DNA of 41,947 nucleotides from a virus, in IMG/VR virus record IMGVR_UViG_3300012005_000017, positions 1 to 41,947 of that record, one strand, 5' to 3'. Positions within the stretch are counted from its first letter, which is position 1, and every line of letters starts with the position of its first letter. The position numbers and the translations under genes were made by a program. This document shows, one piece after another, positions 16,425 to 22,657 of the stretch. The notes below the pieces were generated by a model. It saw nothing but the letters and a program-made list of their open reading frames with translations. It did not search any database and was not told where the DNA came from.

Positions 16425-17814
16425 TTTTCGCGAAAAGCGGGTTAGTTAATATGCCCTGGTTATGGGACAGTGAATTAATGATTTTTGCCGAGGCCTGCTC
16501 TGGTGTTTCTGCCAGCGGGTCGGTTTTGCCGACGATAGGCGCAGCCGCTGCCGGGCCTTTGGCAACCTTGATTTTCAAGGCCGCATTTTCGGCGGTGATG
16601 GTGCCAACGTTTGCGGTAAGGTCAAGAACGCTTTGGCTGGCTGTGGCAAGCTCGCCGGTTAGCCTGGTAACTTCTGTTGAGGCTGTCGCCGCTTCAGTTA
16701 CCAGGGATTCGGGAAATAAACCTACTGCCGTTATCCCGGCCTCGGTTAATTCCGCATTCACCGCGTCTAACTCCTCCTGAGTAAACGCGGTGTCGCCCCC
16801 GAGGGCTGTTAGAAATGCTGTGGTTTTTGGGAACATATTTAAATTTTGTATTGTGCTTGATGTTTTTGGCTTAGGTTTTGCAGCCAGCTCCCGCACCCGG
16901 GCTACGGCTCCTTTAAGTGTGCCGGCAGCGTCGACCATTCCCAGGCTAAGCGCCTCATTCCCGAAGAAAGTTTCGCCCTGCAGTATTGCTTTGTTATTGC
17001 TCAGCGCTTTGCCGCGGAGCATTTTAACATCGCCCATAAAATCGTCGTTGATCGGGTCAAGCATCTTCGCGATGATCGGCTTGTAATTGCCTTTCTGCGC
17101 CTGGATATGGGTTTGGTTTTTTAAGCTCGATGCTGTGGCATAGATGTCATGGAATACGACGCCTTGTTTTTCGAAGTACGGCCGCACATCGGCGAAGCTG
17201 ATCATCGTGCCTATACTGCCGATAATTGCTTTCGGGTGCTGGTACCAAACTTCTGTGCCGTAGATGGCCAGGTAATAAGCCGCGCTGCAAAGAAAGTCGC
17301 CTGCCAAAACAATGAGCGGCTTTTGCTGTGCGAAATTCTTAATCGCGTCCGCCAACGGCTTCACTGCGAAATATTCGCCGCCGCCGCTTTCAATTTCAAA
17401 TACGCAGCCTATACAGTTTGAATCAGTTGCAAGGCTATTGAGTTCCTGCGCATAATCAGATGTGCCGCGGGGCCCGCAAAACTGGGAGTATTTTATAACC
17501 GGGCCGCGCAAACGCATATGGGCCACACTTCCTTCGGTTAAGGTGTTTTCGTTGGCCTCGTCGTTATCATCCGGATCATTAGGATCCACGAGGTCATCGT
17601 TACCGTCTTCGTCATCGTCAGGAAGGCTATTGGAGTCATCCTCAAGTTTTATAAACCTGGTTTTGTTACGTTGGCGCCACTGGCTTTTATTGGTTTCTGG
17701 AAACGGGTTTTGCCCCTGCAGCAGTGCAACTACCGCACTGGAATAGGTTAAAGCATATTCAAAATTAATAGCCCATGGCTGCAGTAAAATGCGGTCTCTC
17801 AAATCCATTAACAC
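16420..17814 (-). CDS. S49 capsid maturation protease with C-terminal scaffold (464 aa)
   Basis: An SppA/lambda gpC-like serine protease that processes the prohead, fused to a scaffold. The protease domain spans about residues 95-320. IESGGGEYFAVKPLADAI resembles the SppA core, Ser177 in GDFLCSAAYYLAIYG is the likely nucleophile, and GSIGTMISFADVRPYFEKQG contains the segment that carries the catalytic Lys in this family. An acidic linker (DDSNSLPDDDEDGNDD, about 59-75) precedes it. The C-terminus (about 330-464) is coiled-coil and Ala/Thr-rich, as expected of a scaffold. The capsid gene follows at once. Confidence 0.85.
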   Translation of the reverse strand: MLMDLRDRILLQPWAINFEYALTYSSAVVALLQGQNPFPETNKSQWRQRNKTRFIKLEDDSNSLPDDDEDGNDDLVDPNDPDDNDEANENTLTEGSVAHMRLRGPVIKYSQFCGPRGTSDYAQELNSLATDSNCIGCVFEIESGGGEYFAVKPLADAIKNFAQQKPLIVLAGDFLCSAAYYLAIYGTEVWYQHPKAIIGSIGTMISFADVRPYFEKQGVVFHDIYATASSLKNQTHIQAQKGNYKPIIAKMLDPINDDFMGDVKMLRGKALSNNKAILQGETFFGNEALSLGMVDAAGTLKGAVARVRELAAKPKPKTSSTIQNLNMFPKTTAFLTALGGDTAFTQEELDAVNAELTEAGITAVGLFPESLVTEAATASTEVTRLTGELATASQSVLDLTANVGTITAENAALKIKVAKGPAAAAPIVGKTDPLAETPEQASAKIINSLSHNQGILTNPLFAKN

Positions 17815-17857
17815 AATGGTAACCGGAGCGCCGCCGTTTTAAAACGACCGTTTTAAC

Positions 17858-17895
17858 AGATTTCGGATTTCGAATGTTCGATTTCTGATTTATTT
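17858..17895. repeat. GATTTCGGA-type repeat
   Basis: Contains GATTTCGGATTTCGAATG and GATTTCTGATTTA between 17897-18373 and the S49 gene. A 12-bp palindrome, CGTTTTAAAACG, lies just to its left at 17835-17846. Confidence 0.75.
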
Positions 17896-17896
17896 T

Positions 17897-18373
17897 TTAG
17901 GCCGAATACCGTGGCGCGCGAAGCCTGCTTTGCCCTGTGAACGCGAATGAATACCCTTTGTTATCAGTTCCGGCCCGTTTGCCTGAGTCGAAGTCGGCGG
18001 TAAAAACGAGCGGCGCATTGTAACCCACCAGGCGAAGGATGCCATTATTGTCGGTAGTGAGCACCAGGTAACGGCTAAACCGCATTTCTTCCATCCGGTT
18101 GATCAGCTCGTCTGAATCCCCTGGCATATAGCCGGAAATATTCCAGTCGTAAAAACCGCCGTTGCTGTCGTCGGTATGTTTTTCAGAAAAAGAAAGCTGA
18201 TCGGTCGTCGAATACCCCTTTAAATATTGTGACCCGGCGACAAATGTTACCGGCGTGATAATGTTCTTTTGGGAAATTGACGGCAGCGCCGCTATATTTT
18301 GATATGGACTGAAACTGAAAAGCTGCAGGCCTGCGAAATTGGAGACAGGGTTAGCAGGAAAATCGGTGATCAT
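17897..18373 (-). CDS. Phage structural protein (158 aa)
   Basis: A beta-rich protein beginning MITDFPANPVSNFAG and ending FTGQSRLRAPRYSA. The segments RYLVLTTDNNGILRLVGYN and GTDNKGYSFAFTG match the style of tail-tube or small structural proteins of Bacteroidota phages, where a D-x-x-G-x-L-x-x-x-G loop precedes a 'DNKGY' turn. It precedes the capsid protease. It could be a major tail or head-completion protein; the sequence alone does not decide. Confidence 0.55.
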   Translation of the reverse strand: MITDFPANPVSNFAGLQLFSFSPYQNIAALPSISQKNIITPVTFVAGSQYLKGYSTTDQLSFSEKHTDDSNGGFYDWNISGYMPGDSDELINRMEEMRFSRYLVLTTDNNGILRLVGYNAPLVFTADFDSGKRAGTDNKGYSFAFTGQSRLRAPRYSA

Positions 18374-18380
18374 TTTAATT

Positions 18381-18410
18381 TTGAATTAGTGAATTATTGA
18401 ATTAGTGAGG
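18381..18410. repeat. ATTAGTGA-type repeat
   Basis: Two and a half degenerate units (GAATTAGTGAATTATTGAAT) immediately upstream of the ATG of 17897-18373. Same family as 5263-5307. Confidence 0.8.
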
Positions 18411-18475
18411 TAAATAACACATCGAAAACTTCTTTTTTATCGACATTTTCCCCATTGATTATTTTAGCCTCATTA

Positions 18476-18937
18476 TCAGGCATTTAAGCGGCTTCTATAC
18501 CGCTCGTAACGTTTTTGCATTGTTTTGAGCGTCAGATCGTCTTCCGACAGGTGAAAAATATCGCGAAAATCAAAAAAAGCATGATCAAATTTTGCGCTGC
18601 ATACCTGCGTTTGCACGTCTACAAAAAAGTAAAAATCCTGGTCGATCATCAGTTCAGCCAGCCGGTTAAAATCGTATTGTTTTTTCGGGTGAATATACCA
18701 GCCATGACGGCTCCAAAGATCTTCACTTAGTCCGAGTGTTAATTTTTCGGAATAGATAGCAGGGTTGAGCTCTTTGCAGACTATTGCCGGGTATGCCTGC
18801 TTCATCCTGGACAGGCAATTATGCAGGAATATCCCGAAGCTGTTCGTGCGCGAAACTACGAACGGTGTGATATCGTGCTTATGGGCGACATATTTTTTAA
18901 CGGCGGGCGATACGGCAATGCTGATCTCAATGTTCAT
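18476..18937 (-). CDS. Hypothetical phage protein, first gene after the control region (153 aa)
   Basis: The ATG at 18937 (MNIEISIAVSPAVKKYVAHK) is preferred over a longer frame reaching 19021. The protein is basic and helical, with VVSRTNSFGIFLHNCL near the N-terminus, FDFRDIFHLSEDDLTLKTM near the end and a basic C-terminus (KRYERYRSRLN). This layout (short beta start, S-x-x-x-x-x-G-x-F-L, then an acidic 'EDDxxLxxLxKxYxRY' end) recurs in Bacteroidota phages. The DNA-binding-like ends and the position at the start of the late genes suggest a regulator, but this is inference. Confidence 0.55.
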   Translation of the reverse strand: MNIEISIAVSPAVKKYVAHKHDITPFVVSRTNSFGIFLHNCLSRMKQAYPAIVCKELNPAIYSEKLTLGLSEDLWSRHGWYIHPKKQYDFNRLAELMIDQDFYFFVDVQTQVCSAKFDHAFFDFRDIFHLSEDDLTLKTMQKRYERYRSRLNA

Positions 18938-19107
18938 TCTTAATCCTGGGTGCATTAAACATGCAGAAAAATTTACATTAAAAAAATATAACAACTGATA
19001 TTTTCCGGCCAATATTATCATATATGCCCATATATCGCAGCTGCCGGGCGTTTTTTGTAATTACGCAAACCTGTGGCGCCTCAAGAATCCATCAAAAATT
19101 CTGTGTT

Positions 19108-19333
19108 TTTGTAATGGTTTTTAAACCATTGATAATCAGAGGCTTTATTCATTACAAACTATAAAAATATTTGTAACGATCTGATACTAAGTTTGTAATG
19201 GAAAAAACCGTTACAATCTTTTTGTAATAGCTTTTTTTGCTTTAAAGAAAATAAATCTTTTTTGTAAATACCTTAAGTTTTTGCTTTTCAGTCGGTTAAT
19301 ATAGAATTTTAATTTTTATTACAGAATTACAAA
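19108..19333. repeat. TTTGTAAYG motif array (iteron- or operator-like)
   Basis: About eight TTTGTAA-type motifs occur in 225 bp. Forward copies start near 19108, 19169, 19191, 19221 and 19261. Reverse copies (CATTACAAA or ATTACAAAT) lie near 19150, 19209 and 19324. Several extend to TTTGTAATGG or TTTGTAACG. The density in an otherwise AT-rich gap suggests binding sites for a replication initiator or regulator. Confidence 0.7.
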
Positions 19334-19402
19334 TAAATAGTAAACAATTAACAAGGGGATTGAAAGGGGAAAATAGCGCCCTGTCGGCGCAATATTAATA
19401 GG

Positions 19403-19427
19403 TATGAGGCTCGTACCTCGCCTCATA
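19403..19427. other. Hairpin TATGAGGC/GCCTCATA
   Basis: A perfect 8-bp stem (19403-19410 with 19420-19427) and 9-nt loop, 13 bp to the right of another perfect stem GCGCC/GGCGC (19376-19390). No T-run follows on either strand, so these are not ordinary terminators. Confidence 0.7.
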
Positions 19428-19460
19428 GTTTGTTCAGTACGATGAGGATTGGGGGAAGTG

Positions 19461-19560
19461 GGCAGTTGGCAGTAGCAGTTGGCAGTTGAAGAAGGTTAAG
19501 GGGAGCGCGAGGGGGACTTGGAAGAAATAGGCAGTTGGCAGTAGCAGTTAGCAGTTGAAG
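19461..19560. repeat. Pair of 31-bp direct repeats (GGCAGTTGGCAGTAGCAG...)
   Basis: Copies at 19461-19491 and 19530-19560 start with GGCAGTTGGCAGTAGCAG and end GCAGTTGAAG, with one difference between them. Each copy is itself built from CAGTTGG/CAGTAG units. Function unknown. Confidence 0.85.
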
Positions 19561-19590
19561 GGTGTGAACTTAACCGCCTGAGAATGGCGT

Positions 19591-19617
19591 AAAAGAAAAA
19601 AGACCGGGCAACCGGTC
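19591..19617 (-). terminator. Rho-independent terminator of the early operon
   Basis: On the minus strand the stem GACCGG/CCGGTC with a TTGC-type loop (19617-19602) is followed by a T-rich tract (19601-19591). It is the first terminator after 19711-19974, so the TR-like sequence at 19674-19712 lies in the 3' untranslated end of the early transcript. Confidence 0.85.
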
Positions 19618-19673
19618 GTATATCAAAAGCTAAGGAAGTATACAGGGCCTGCGCTGCTTAATATCATTCAAGC

Positions 19674-19712
19674 AAGTTGGGCGCTGAGGTTCGTGTTCGT
19701 GTTCGTGTAATT
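19674..19712 (-). other. Template-repeat-like sequence (candidate DGR TR)
   Basis: A 39-nt minus-strand block rich in AAC and ACG codons (core ACGAACACGAACACGAAC, then CTCAGCGCC) aligns without gaps, in codon register, to 20455-20493 and 20084-20122. It differs from the first at 10 positions, all A in this block, and from the second at 12, eleven of them A. It has 15 A in 39 nt. It overlaps the stop of 19711-19974 and lies before the terminator. A template repeat of a diversity-generating retroelement is the favoured reading. A third, unselected or decayed variable copy is the alternative. Confidence 0.6.
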
Positions 19713-19974
19713 AATAAACGTGTGGGTTAAATGACGGCGCCTCACCAAGATAGTAATACTTGCCATCAACATGTATGGCTGTTTCGTAAAACCGTATGCC
19801 ATATTTTTCCCGATTACACTCTCCATTTTGATTCCATTTTTGATCAACATAATTTGAGGCTACATATCCACAACCGATATGGTGATAAAACAACTCGTCT
19901 ATTTCATCCATTGGCTTTAAAAATTCATCAAATGACAAATCTTCTTGTTTTTCAAAATCTTCTAAAGTTTTCAT
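19711..19974 (-). CDS. Small acidic hypothetical protein, last early gene (87 aa)
   Basis: It begins MKTLEDFEKQEDLSFDEF, is acidic, and ends GKYYYLGEAPSFNPHVY. The final segment is loosely similar to the 'KYYAWFEWSPSL' stretch of the hypervariable protein upstream. It is possible, though weakly supported, that this gene is a diverged or frameshifted relative. Its stop overlaps the template-like block at 19674-19712. No function recognised. Confidence 0.55.
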   Translation of the reverse strand: MKTLEDFEKQEDLSFDEFLKPMDEIDELFYHHIGCGYVASNYVDQKWNQNGECNREKYGIRFYETAIHVDGKYYYLGEAPSFNPHVY

Positions 19975-20005
19975 TTAGGGTTAATAAGTATATAGTTACG
20001 TAATA

Positions 20006-20365
20006 TTATAAGCGGTGCAAATCGTTTATGAGGTCAATATTATCCTTGGTAAATTTTTCAGCCGTGTTCCGGTCTTCGAACCAAAAGCGGGCGCCGAGGT
20101 ACGCGCTCGTGACCGTGCAAACCGTGAGCCGGAACACCAAAGCACCAAGCGAAGGAGACCATTGTAACCAGCCAGTATATTTATATTGGCTATAGTTACT
20201 AAAGTCAGGTACCCATTCGCCGTTGGTGGCTTTTTCTATGATTTCAAGTTTGTAACCGGCGATTATGCGCTTCGCAGTGATCTCCGGCAATCCTTCAACT
20301 CCAGGTAATAGATCCGGACTGATGCCTATTTTTTTGCAGGCGGCTTCAAAAGGTGTTTTTTTCAT
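20006..20365 (-). CDS. Hypervariable WSPSLG-family protein B (119 aa)
   Basis: The N-terminal half (FEAACKKIGISPDLLPGVEG, then KRIIAGYKLEIIEKATNGEW) is the conserved domain of a family I recall from Bacteroidota phages and conjugative elements. There it is followed by an aromatic 'W/F-x-x-S-x-S-x-G' segment, a highly variable stretch and a 'GxRLxF' end. Here the conserved WSPSLGALVF leads into variable residues RLTVCTVTSAY, then LGAR. The C-terminal helix is AEKFTKDNIDLINDL. There is no signal peptide. DNA flanking the variable part is identical to that of the neighbour 20371-20862, while the rest of the two genes has diverged. Function unknown; it is expressed with the early genes. Confidence 0.75.
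   Translation of the reverse strand: MKKTPFEAACKKIGISPDLLPGVEGLPEITAKRIIAGYKLEIIEKATNGEWVPDFSNYSQYKYTGWLQWSPSLGALVFRLTVCTVTSAYLGARFWFEDRNTAEKFTKDNIDLINDLHRL
20084..20131 (-). other. Variable segment B (candidate DGR VR)
   Basis: This segment encodes R-L-T-V-C-T-V-T-S-A-Y-LGAR-F. Compared codon by codon with 20455-20502, the codons before LGAR are either identical or differ only in positions 1 and 2 (examples: GTC/AAC, AGC/GAC, TAC/GGC). The left flank (20139-20163, 25 nt) and the right flank (20087-20099, 13 nt) are identical in the two genes. The part aligned to the template-like block is 20084-20122. Confidence 0.65.
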
Positions 20366-20370
20366 GGAGA

Positions 20371-20862
20371 TTAGATTTGAGGGTTTAAAAATTCATTCCA
20401 TTCAGTGTTAAATGTTTTGGCGATGTATACCATTTTTGCGTCCGTGTTCGTGCAAAGGCGGGCGCCGAGGCCCGCGTCCGTGTTCGTGAAAAACGCGTCC
20501 CCGAACACAAAAGCACCAAGCGAAGGAGACCATTCAAACCACGCGTAATATTTGGCTTCATTGTCGGTGTAATCAGGCTCCCATATCGAGCCGTCTTCTT
20601 TCCTGTTAAATTCATCAAAAATAATCTGCAGCTTAAAGTTACCGTTCGATGAAACATGCTTTTTTGTTTTAGGATAGGGGAACGGCAATGAGGCGACCGG
20701 GTCGATGCCGGCAGCGCTGCAAACGTCAGTATAGCTTTTAAATATATCTATGGGATTTGCATAAGTAAGCCCGAACGCTGTCGCCAGCGCTTTTTTTAGT
20801 TCGCCTGTCGCCTCGTTATGGGCTTTCATGGCGTTTTCTTTGTTGATCTGTAGTGTTTCCAT
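20371..20862 (-). CDS. Hypervariable WSPSLG-family protein A (163 aa)
   Basis: Paralogue of 20006-20365 with a longer N-terminus (METLQINKENAMKAHNEATG). Alignable parts are the central KLQIIFDEFNRKEDGSIWEP, the aromatic YYAWFEWSPSLGAFVF, the variable stretch GDAFFTNTDAG, then LGARL and a C-terminal helix (MVYIAKTFNTEWNEFL). It contains a second copy of TNTDA after LGARLC; the underlying ACGAACACGGACGC is duplicated. It ends 6 bp before the start of the paralogue, so they form a pair. Function unknown; the hypervariable part suggests binding to a changing partner. Confidence 0.75.
   Translation of the reverse strand: METLQINKENAMKAHNEATGELKKALATAFGLTYANPIDIFKSYTDVCSAAGIDPVASLPFPYPKTKKHVSSNGNFKLQIIFDEFNRKEDGSIWEPDYTDNEAKYYAWFEWSPSLGAFVFGDAFFTNTDAGLGARLCTNTDAKMVYIAKTFNTEWNEFLNPQI
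20455..20502 (-). other. Variable segment A (candidate DGR VR)
   Basis: Variable codons encoding G-D-A-F-F-T-N-T-D-A-G before the conserved LGAR. The part aligned to the template-like block (20455-20493) differs from it only where the block has A: for example AAC to GAC, ACG to GCG, AAC to GGC, CAA to CGC. Left flank 20510-20534 and right flank 20458-20470 are identical to gene B. Confidence 0.65.
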
Positions 20863-20891
20863 TGTTATTGTTTTTTAATTGATTACTTAGT

Positions 20892-21164
20892 TTACATATT
20901 AGCCGCTCTTTGAAAGGATGTCTTACTCGTTCGCCGCAGCTTGCCTCCTTTCACCAGGTTAACTACTTCCACGTAATCGCGAAGCGTCGCATCTTCGCTG
21001 TTCATTTCCAATAGTTCCAGCTTTTCAATATCACCGGTGCCCCAATTGGTTTCGCACCTGGTGATCACAAATACGCGGGCAGGCGTTTCGCAACTCTGCA
21101 GCCAGGTATGTTTCGACAGCAGCGATTTGTAGGTATAGTGCTGTGGATCGCTTTCGTCTTTCAT
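20892..21164 (-). CDS. Small hypothetical early protein (90 aa)
   Basis: It begins MKDESDPQHYTYKSLLS and ends SKTSFQRAANM. It has a central beta-type stretch (ARVFVITRCETNWG) and a basic C-terminal region. The start overlaps the stop of 21161-21346 by ATGA. It is not recognised; it is part of the compact run of short early genes. Confidence 0.5.
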   Translation of the reverse strand: MKDESDPQHYTYKSLLSKHTWLQSCETPARVFVITRCETNWGTGDIEKLELLEMNSEDATLRDYVEVVNLVKGGKLRRTSKTSFQRAANM

Positions 21165-21346
21165 AGCTCATCCCTCCTTGTAGCGCCGAACGTTAAATAA
21201 AACATGCCGAAGAAAAACAATAAGATCAGGGTTAAGATAACCTTGCCGATAATTAACCAGGCATTGACGGTGATCATACCCAGCAGCTGGTAGATCAAAT
21301 AGCCCGTGGCTGCGAAAACCGCCCGGCGGAGAAGTCCTCGTTTCAT
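21161..21346 (-). CDS. Small membrane protein (61 aa)
   Basis: Two predicted membrane helices: VFAATGYLIYQLLGMITV and WLIIGKVILTLILLFFFGMF. The ends are basic (MKRGLLRR, TRRDEL). ATGA overlaps occur at both ends (21343-21346 and 21161-21164). An inner-membrane early protein; superinfection exclusion is one possibility, with no direct evidence. Confidence 0.55.
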   Translation of the reverse strand: MKRGLLRRAVFAATGYLIYQLLGMITVNAWLIIGKVILTLILLFFFGMFYLTFGATRRDEL

Positions 21347-21669
21347 TGGCCGCCCCCTTTCTGATCCGCGCGCTGCACGAACATCTTAAACTGGCAGATG
21401 CTGAAATTATTGACATCGAGCAAAATATCAGGGTACCAGTATTTCGCATTACCTGCCTTCGTTTCGGTTCGCCAGGCAACAGTAACCGGATGGCACCGGG
21501 GGAACATGCCGTTTATACACATAATGCCACGGTAAATTCTTGTCCTAAATGCATTGATCTCCGTGGCCGGTATGATCTTTCGCTCCTCCTTGCGAAGATA
21601 TTCATGTATCGCCGCCTCCAGCTTGTTTTTTGGCGAATACCAATAAGAGATGTAGGTGAAGTAATTCAT
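21343..21669 (-). CDS. Hypothetical early protein (108 aa)
   Basis: It begins MNYFTYISYWYSPKNKLE, is basic, and contains RTRIYRGIMCINGMFPRCHP and ILLDVNNFSICQFKMF. Coupled by ATGA to both neighbours. Not recognised. Confidence 0.5.
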   Translation of the reverse strand: MNYFTYISYWYSPKNKLEAAIHEYLRKEERKIIPATEINAFRTRIYRGIMCINGMFPRCHPVTVAWRTETKAGNAKYWYPDILLDVNNFSICQFKMFVQRADQKGGGQ

Positions 21670-21872
21670 GGCTTTACCTCCTCTTCTTTTAGTTCCGAAA
21701 CATCGTTAGGGTGGTAAGGTGCATCCCATTTTACCCCAACCCTTCTCACGTGGATATAATAAACATATTCCTGTCCGTTGAGTGTATTTTCTTCCATTTT
21801 TGTGATCGTGCCCGGCTTGCCGTCGGCCATAACGATGGCGCCCACTTTCATCCACGTTTCTTTCTTTCTCAT
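21666..21872 (-). CDS. Small hypothetical early protein (68 aa)
   Basis: A short beta-type protein: VGAIVMADGKPGTITKMEEN, then EYVYYIHVRR, then a Glu/Lys-rich tail. The VxxxxxxGxxGTI pattern looks like a small SH3-like fold often seen in short phage proteins. Coupled to neighbours by ATGA. Function unknown. Confidence 0.5.
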   Translation of the reverse strand: MRKKETWMKVGAIVMADGKPGTITKMEENTLNGQEYVYYIHVRRVGVKWDAPYHPNDVSELKEEEVKP

Positions 21873-22186
21873 AACTCCGCCCCCTTTCCGCTCCCGGCCG
21901 TTACCCTCACGAAATCCCTCCGCTCAAAAACATAGACGCCCGGCTTAACTTCAAAGCCGTTCTTCAGTAGTTTGGCGATCATTTCGGCGTTGTATTGCTT
22001 TTTAAACCTGGCTTGCATGTCGCAAACCAATTGCTCCTCGGTGAGCTTTAACCGGGGCAGCTCCTGCCGCTCGGTAAATAATTCATTAAAATACGCATGC
22101 ACATCTTGCCATACGTTGTTTGGCGACAGATCGCCGGGCTCGCCGCCATAATAGCGCGGGTAGGTGGTTAGTTCTTTAGTTTCCAT
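21869..22186 (-). CDS. Hypothetical early protein (105 aa)
   Basis: It begins METKELTTYPRYYGGEPG. The middle is helical (LTEEQLVCDMQARFKKQYN) and ends in EVKPGVYVFERRDFVRV. The ATG is preceded by the repeated linker AAAAACTCAAAATATG. Not recognised. Confidence 0.5.
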   Translation of the reverse strand: METKELTTYPRYYGGEPGDLSPNNVWQDVHAYFNELFTERQELPRLKLTEEQLVCDMQARFKKQYNAEMIAKLLKNGFEVKPGVYVFERRDFVRVTAGSGKGAEL

Positions 22187-22206
22187 ATTTTGAGTTTTTA
22201 AGTTGC
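22183..22206 (-). repeat. Repeated gene-start linker, copy 1
   Basis: A 24-bp block ending AAAAACTCAAAATATGG on the minus strand includes the start codon of 21869-22186. An identical block lies at 22939-22962 and a near-identical one at 22633-22657. It probably supplies an A-rich ribosome-binding leader. Confidence 0.8.
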
Positions 22207-22635
22207 TTGGTTGATAAAATCAAATTGTTCCTGAATTGATTGGACGTTCTCGAGAAGATCGGTATACCGTTCGTGCCACGGGGAAATCATTTTTCGCATA
22301 AGGCCCAAATCCTCCCCTTTCGCATAAAGTCCGATTATAAACACACCGCGCCCGAAAGCGGCGCCCACTTCTGCGCAGGCATCTTTACCTGATGGGCCAT
22401 AATATATGACCAGGTCGGCGGTCATAGCGCCATAGACATCAAACTCAAAAGACTGGTCGGCTTGTTTTGTGTTTATCCATTCGTCAAACACAAATTCTTT
22501 AGTTACGTGGTTATGTGTCTCACCATAATTATTTTCAACCCATGAGACGACTTCGTGCCCTTTTTCTCTTAAAAGAGCCGTTAACATTTCGACGCCGTGC
22601 TGATTTTTCCAGCTTGATGCAATGTAAATTTTCAT
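22198..22635 (-). CDS. Nucleoside 2-deoxyribosyltransferase-like protein (145 aa)
   Basis: The start MKIYIASSWKNQHGVEML and the segment ADLVIYYGPSGKDACAEVGAA match the nucleoside 2-deoxyribosyltransferase superfamily (Rossmann-like fold). There the family motif places a catalytic Glu after a G-x-x-x-x-x-E pattern; Glu89 fits this role. Members act on the N-glycosidic bond of deoxynucleosides or related nucleotides. In a phage early operon this could alter nucleotide pools or signalling nucleotides (inference). It is flanked by the repeated linker and ends ...QAT. Whether it is an active transferase or a binding-only relative is unknown. Confidence 0.65.
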   Translation of the reverse strand: MKIYIASSWKNQHGVEMLTALLREKGHEVVSWVENNYGETHNHVTKEFVFDEWINTKQADQSFEFDVYGAMTADLVIYYGPSGKDACAEVGAAFGRGVFIIGLYAKGEDLGLMRKMISPWHERYTDLLENVQSIQEQFDFINQAT

Positions 22636-22657
22636 CTATTTTGAGTTTTTAGGTTGC
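22633..22657 (-). repeat. Repeated gene-start linker, copy 2
   Basis: Near-identical to copies at 22183 and 22939 (one substitution and an inserted G before the ATG). It covers the end of 22649-22942 (Ala-Thr-stop) and the start of 22198-22635. Confidence 0.75.

Larger units (their letters stand above)
18938..19590. promoter_or_regulatory. Non-coding control region between early and late operons
   Basis: About 650 bp with no gene. It holds the TTTGTAAYG motif array (19108-19333), a palindrome AATGGTTT-TT-AAACCATT (19113-19130), the stem GCGCC/GGCGC (19376-19390), the stem TATGAGGC/GCCTCATA (19403-19427) and two 31-bp direct repeats (19461, 19530). It lies after the early-operon terminator and before the late genes. 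It is a candidate for late promoter, operator and/or replication origin. Confidence 0.6.

Noticed and set aside
19668-19850. A 60-codon frame ending in NYTNTNTNLSAQLA that contains the template-like block
   Set aside because: It lies mostly antiphase within 19711-19974 and has no relation to the N-terminal part of the variable proteins. The resemblance is limited to the 39-nt block, which is treated as a non-coding template candidate.
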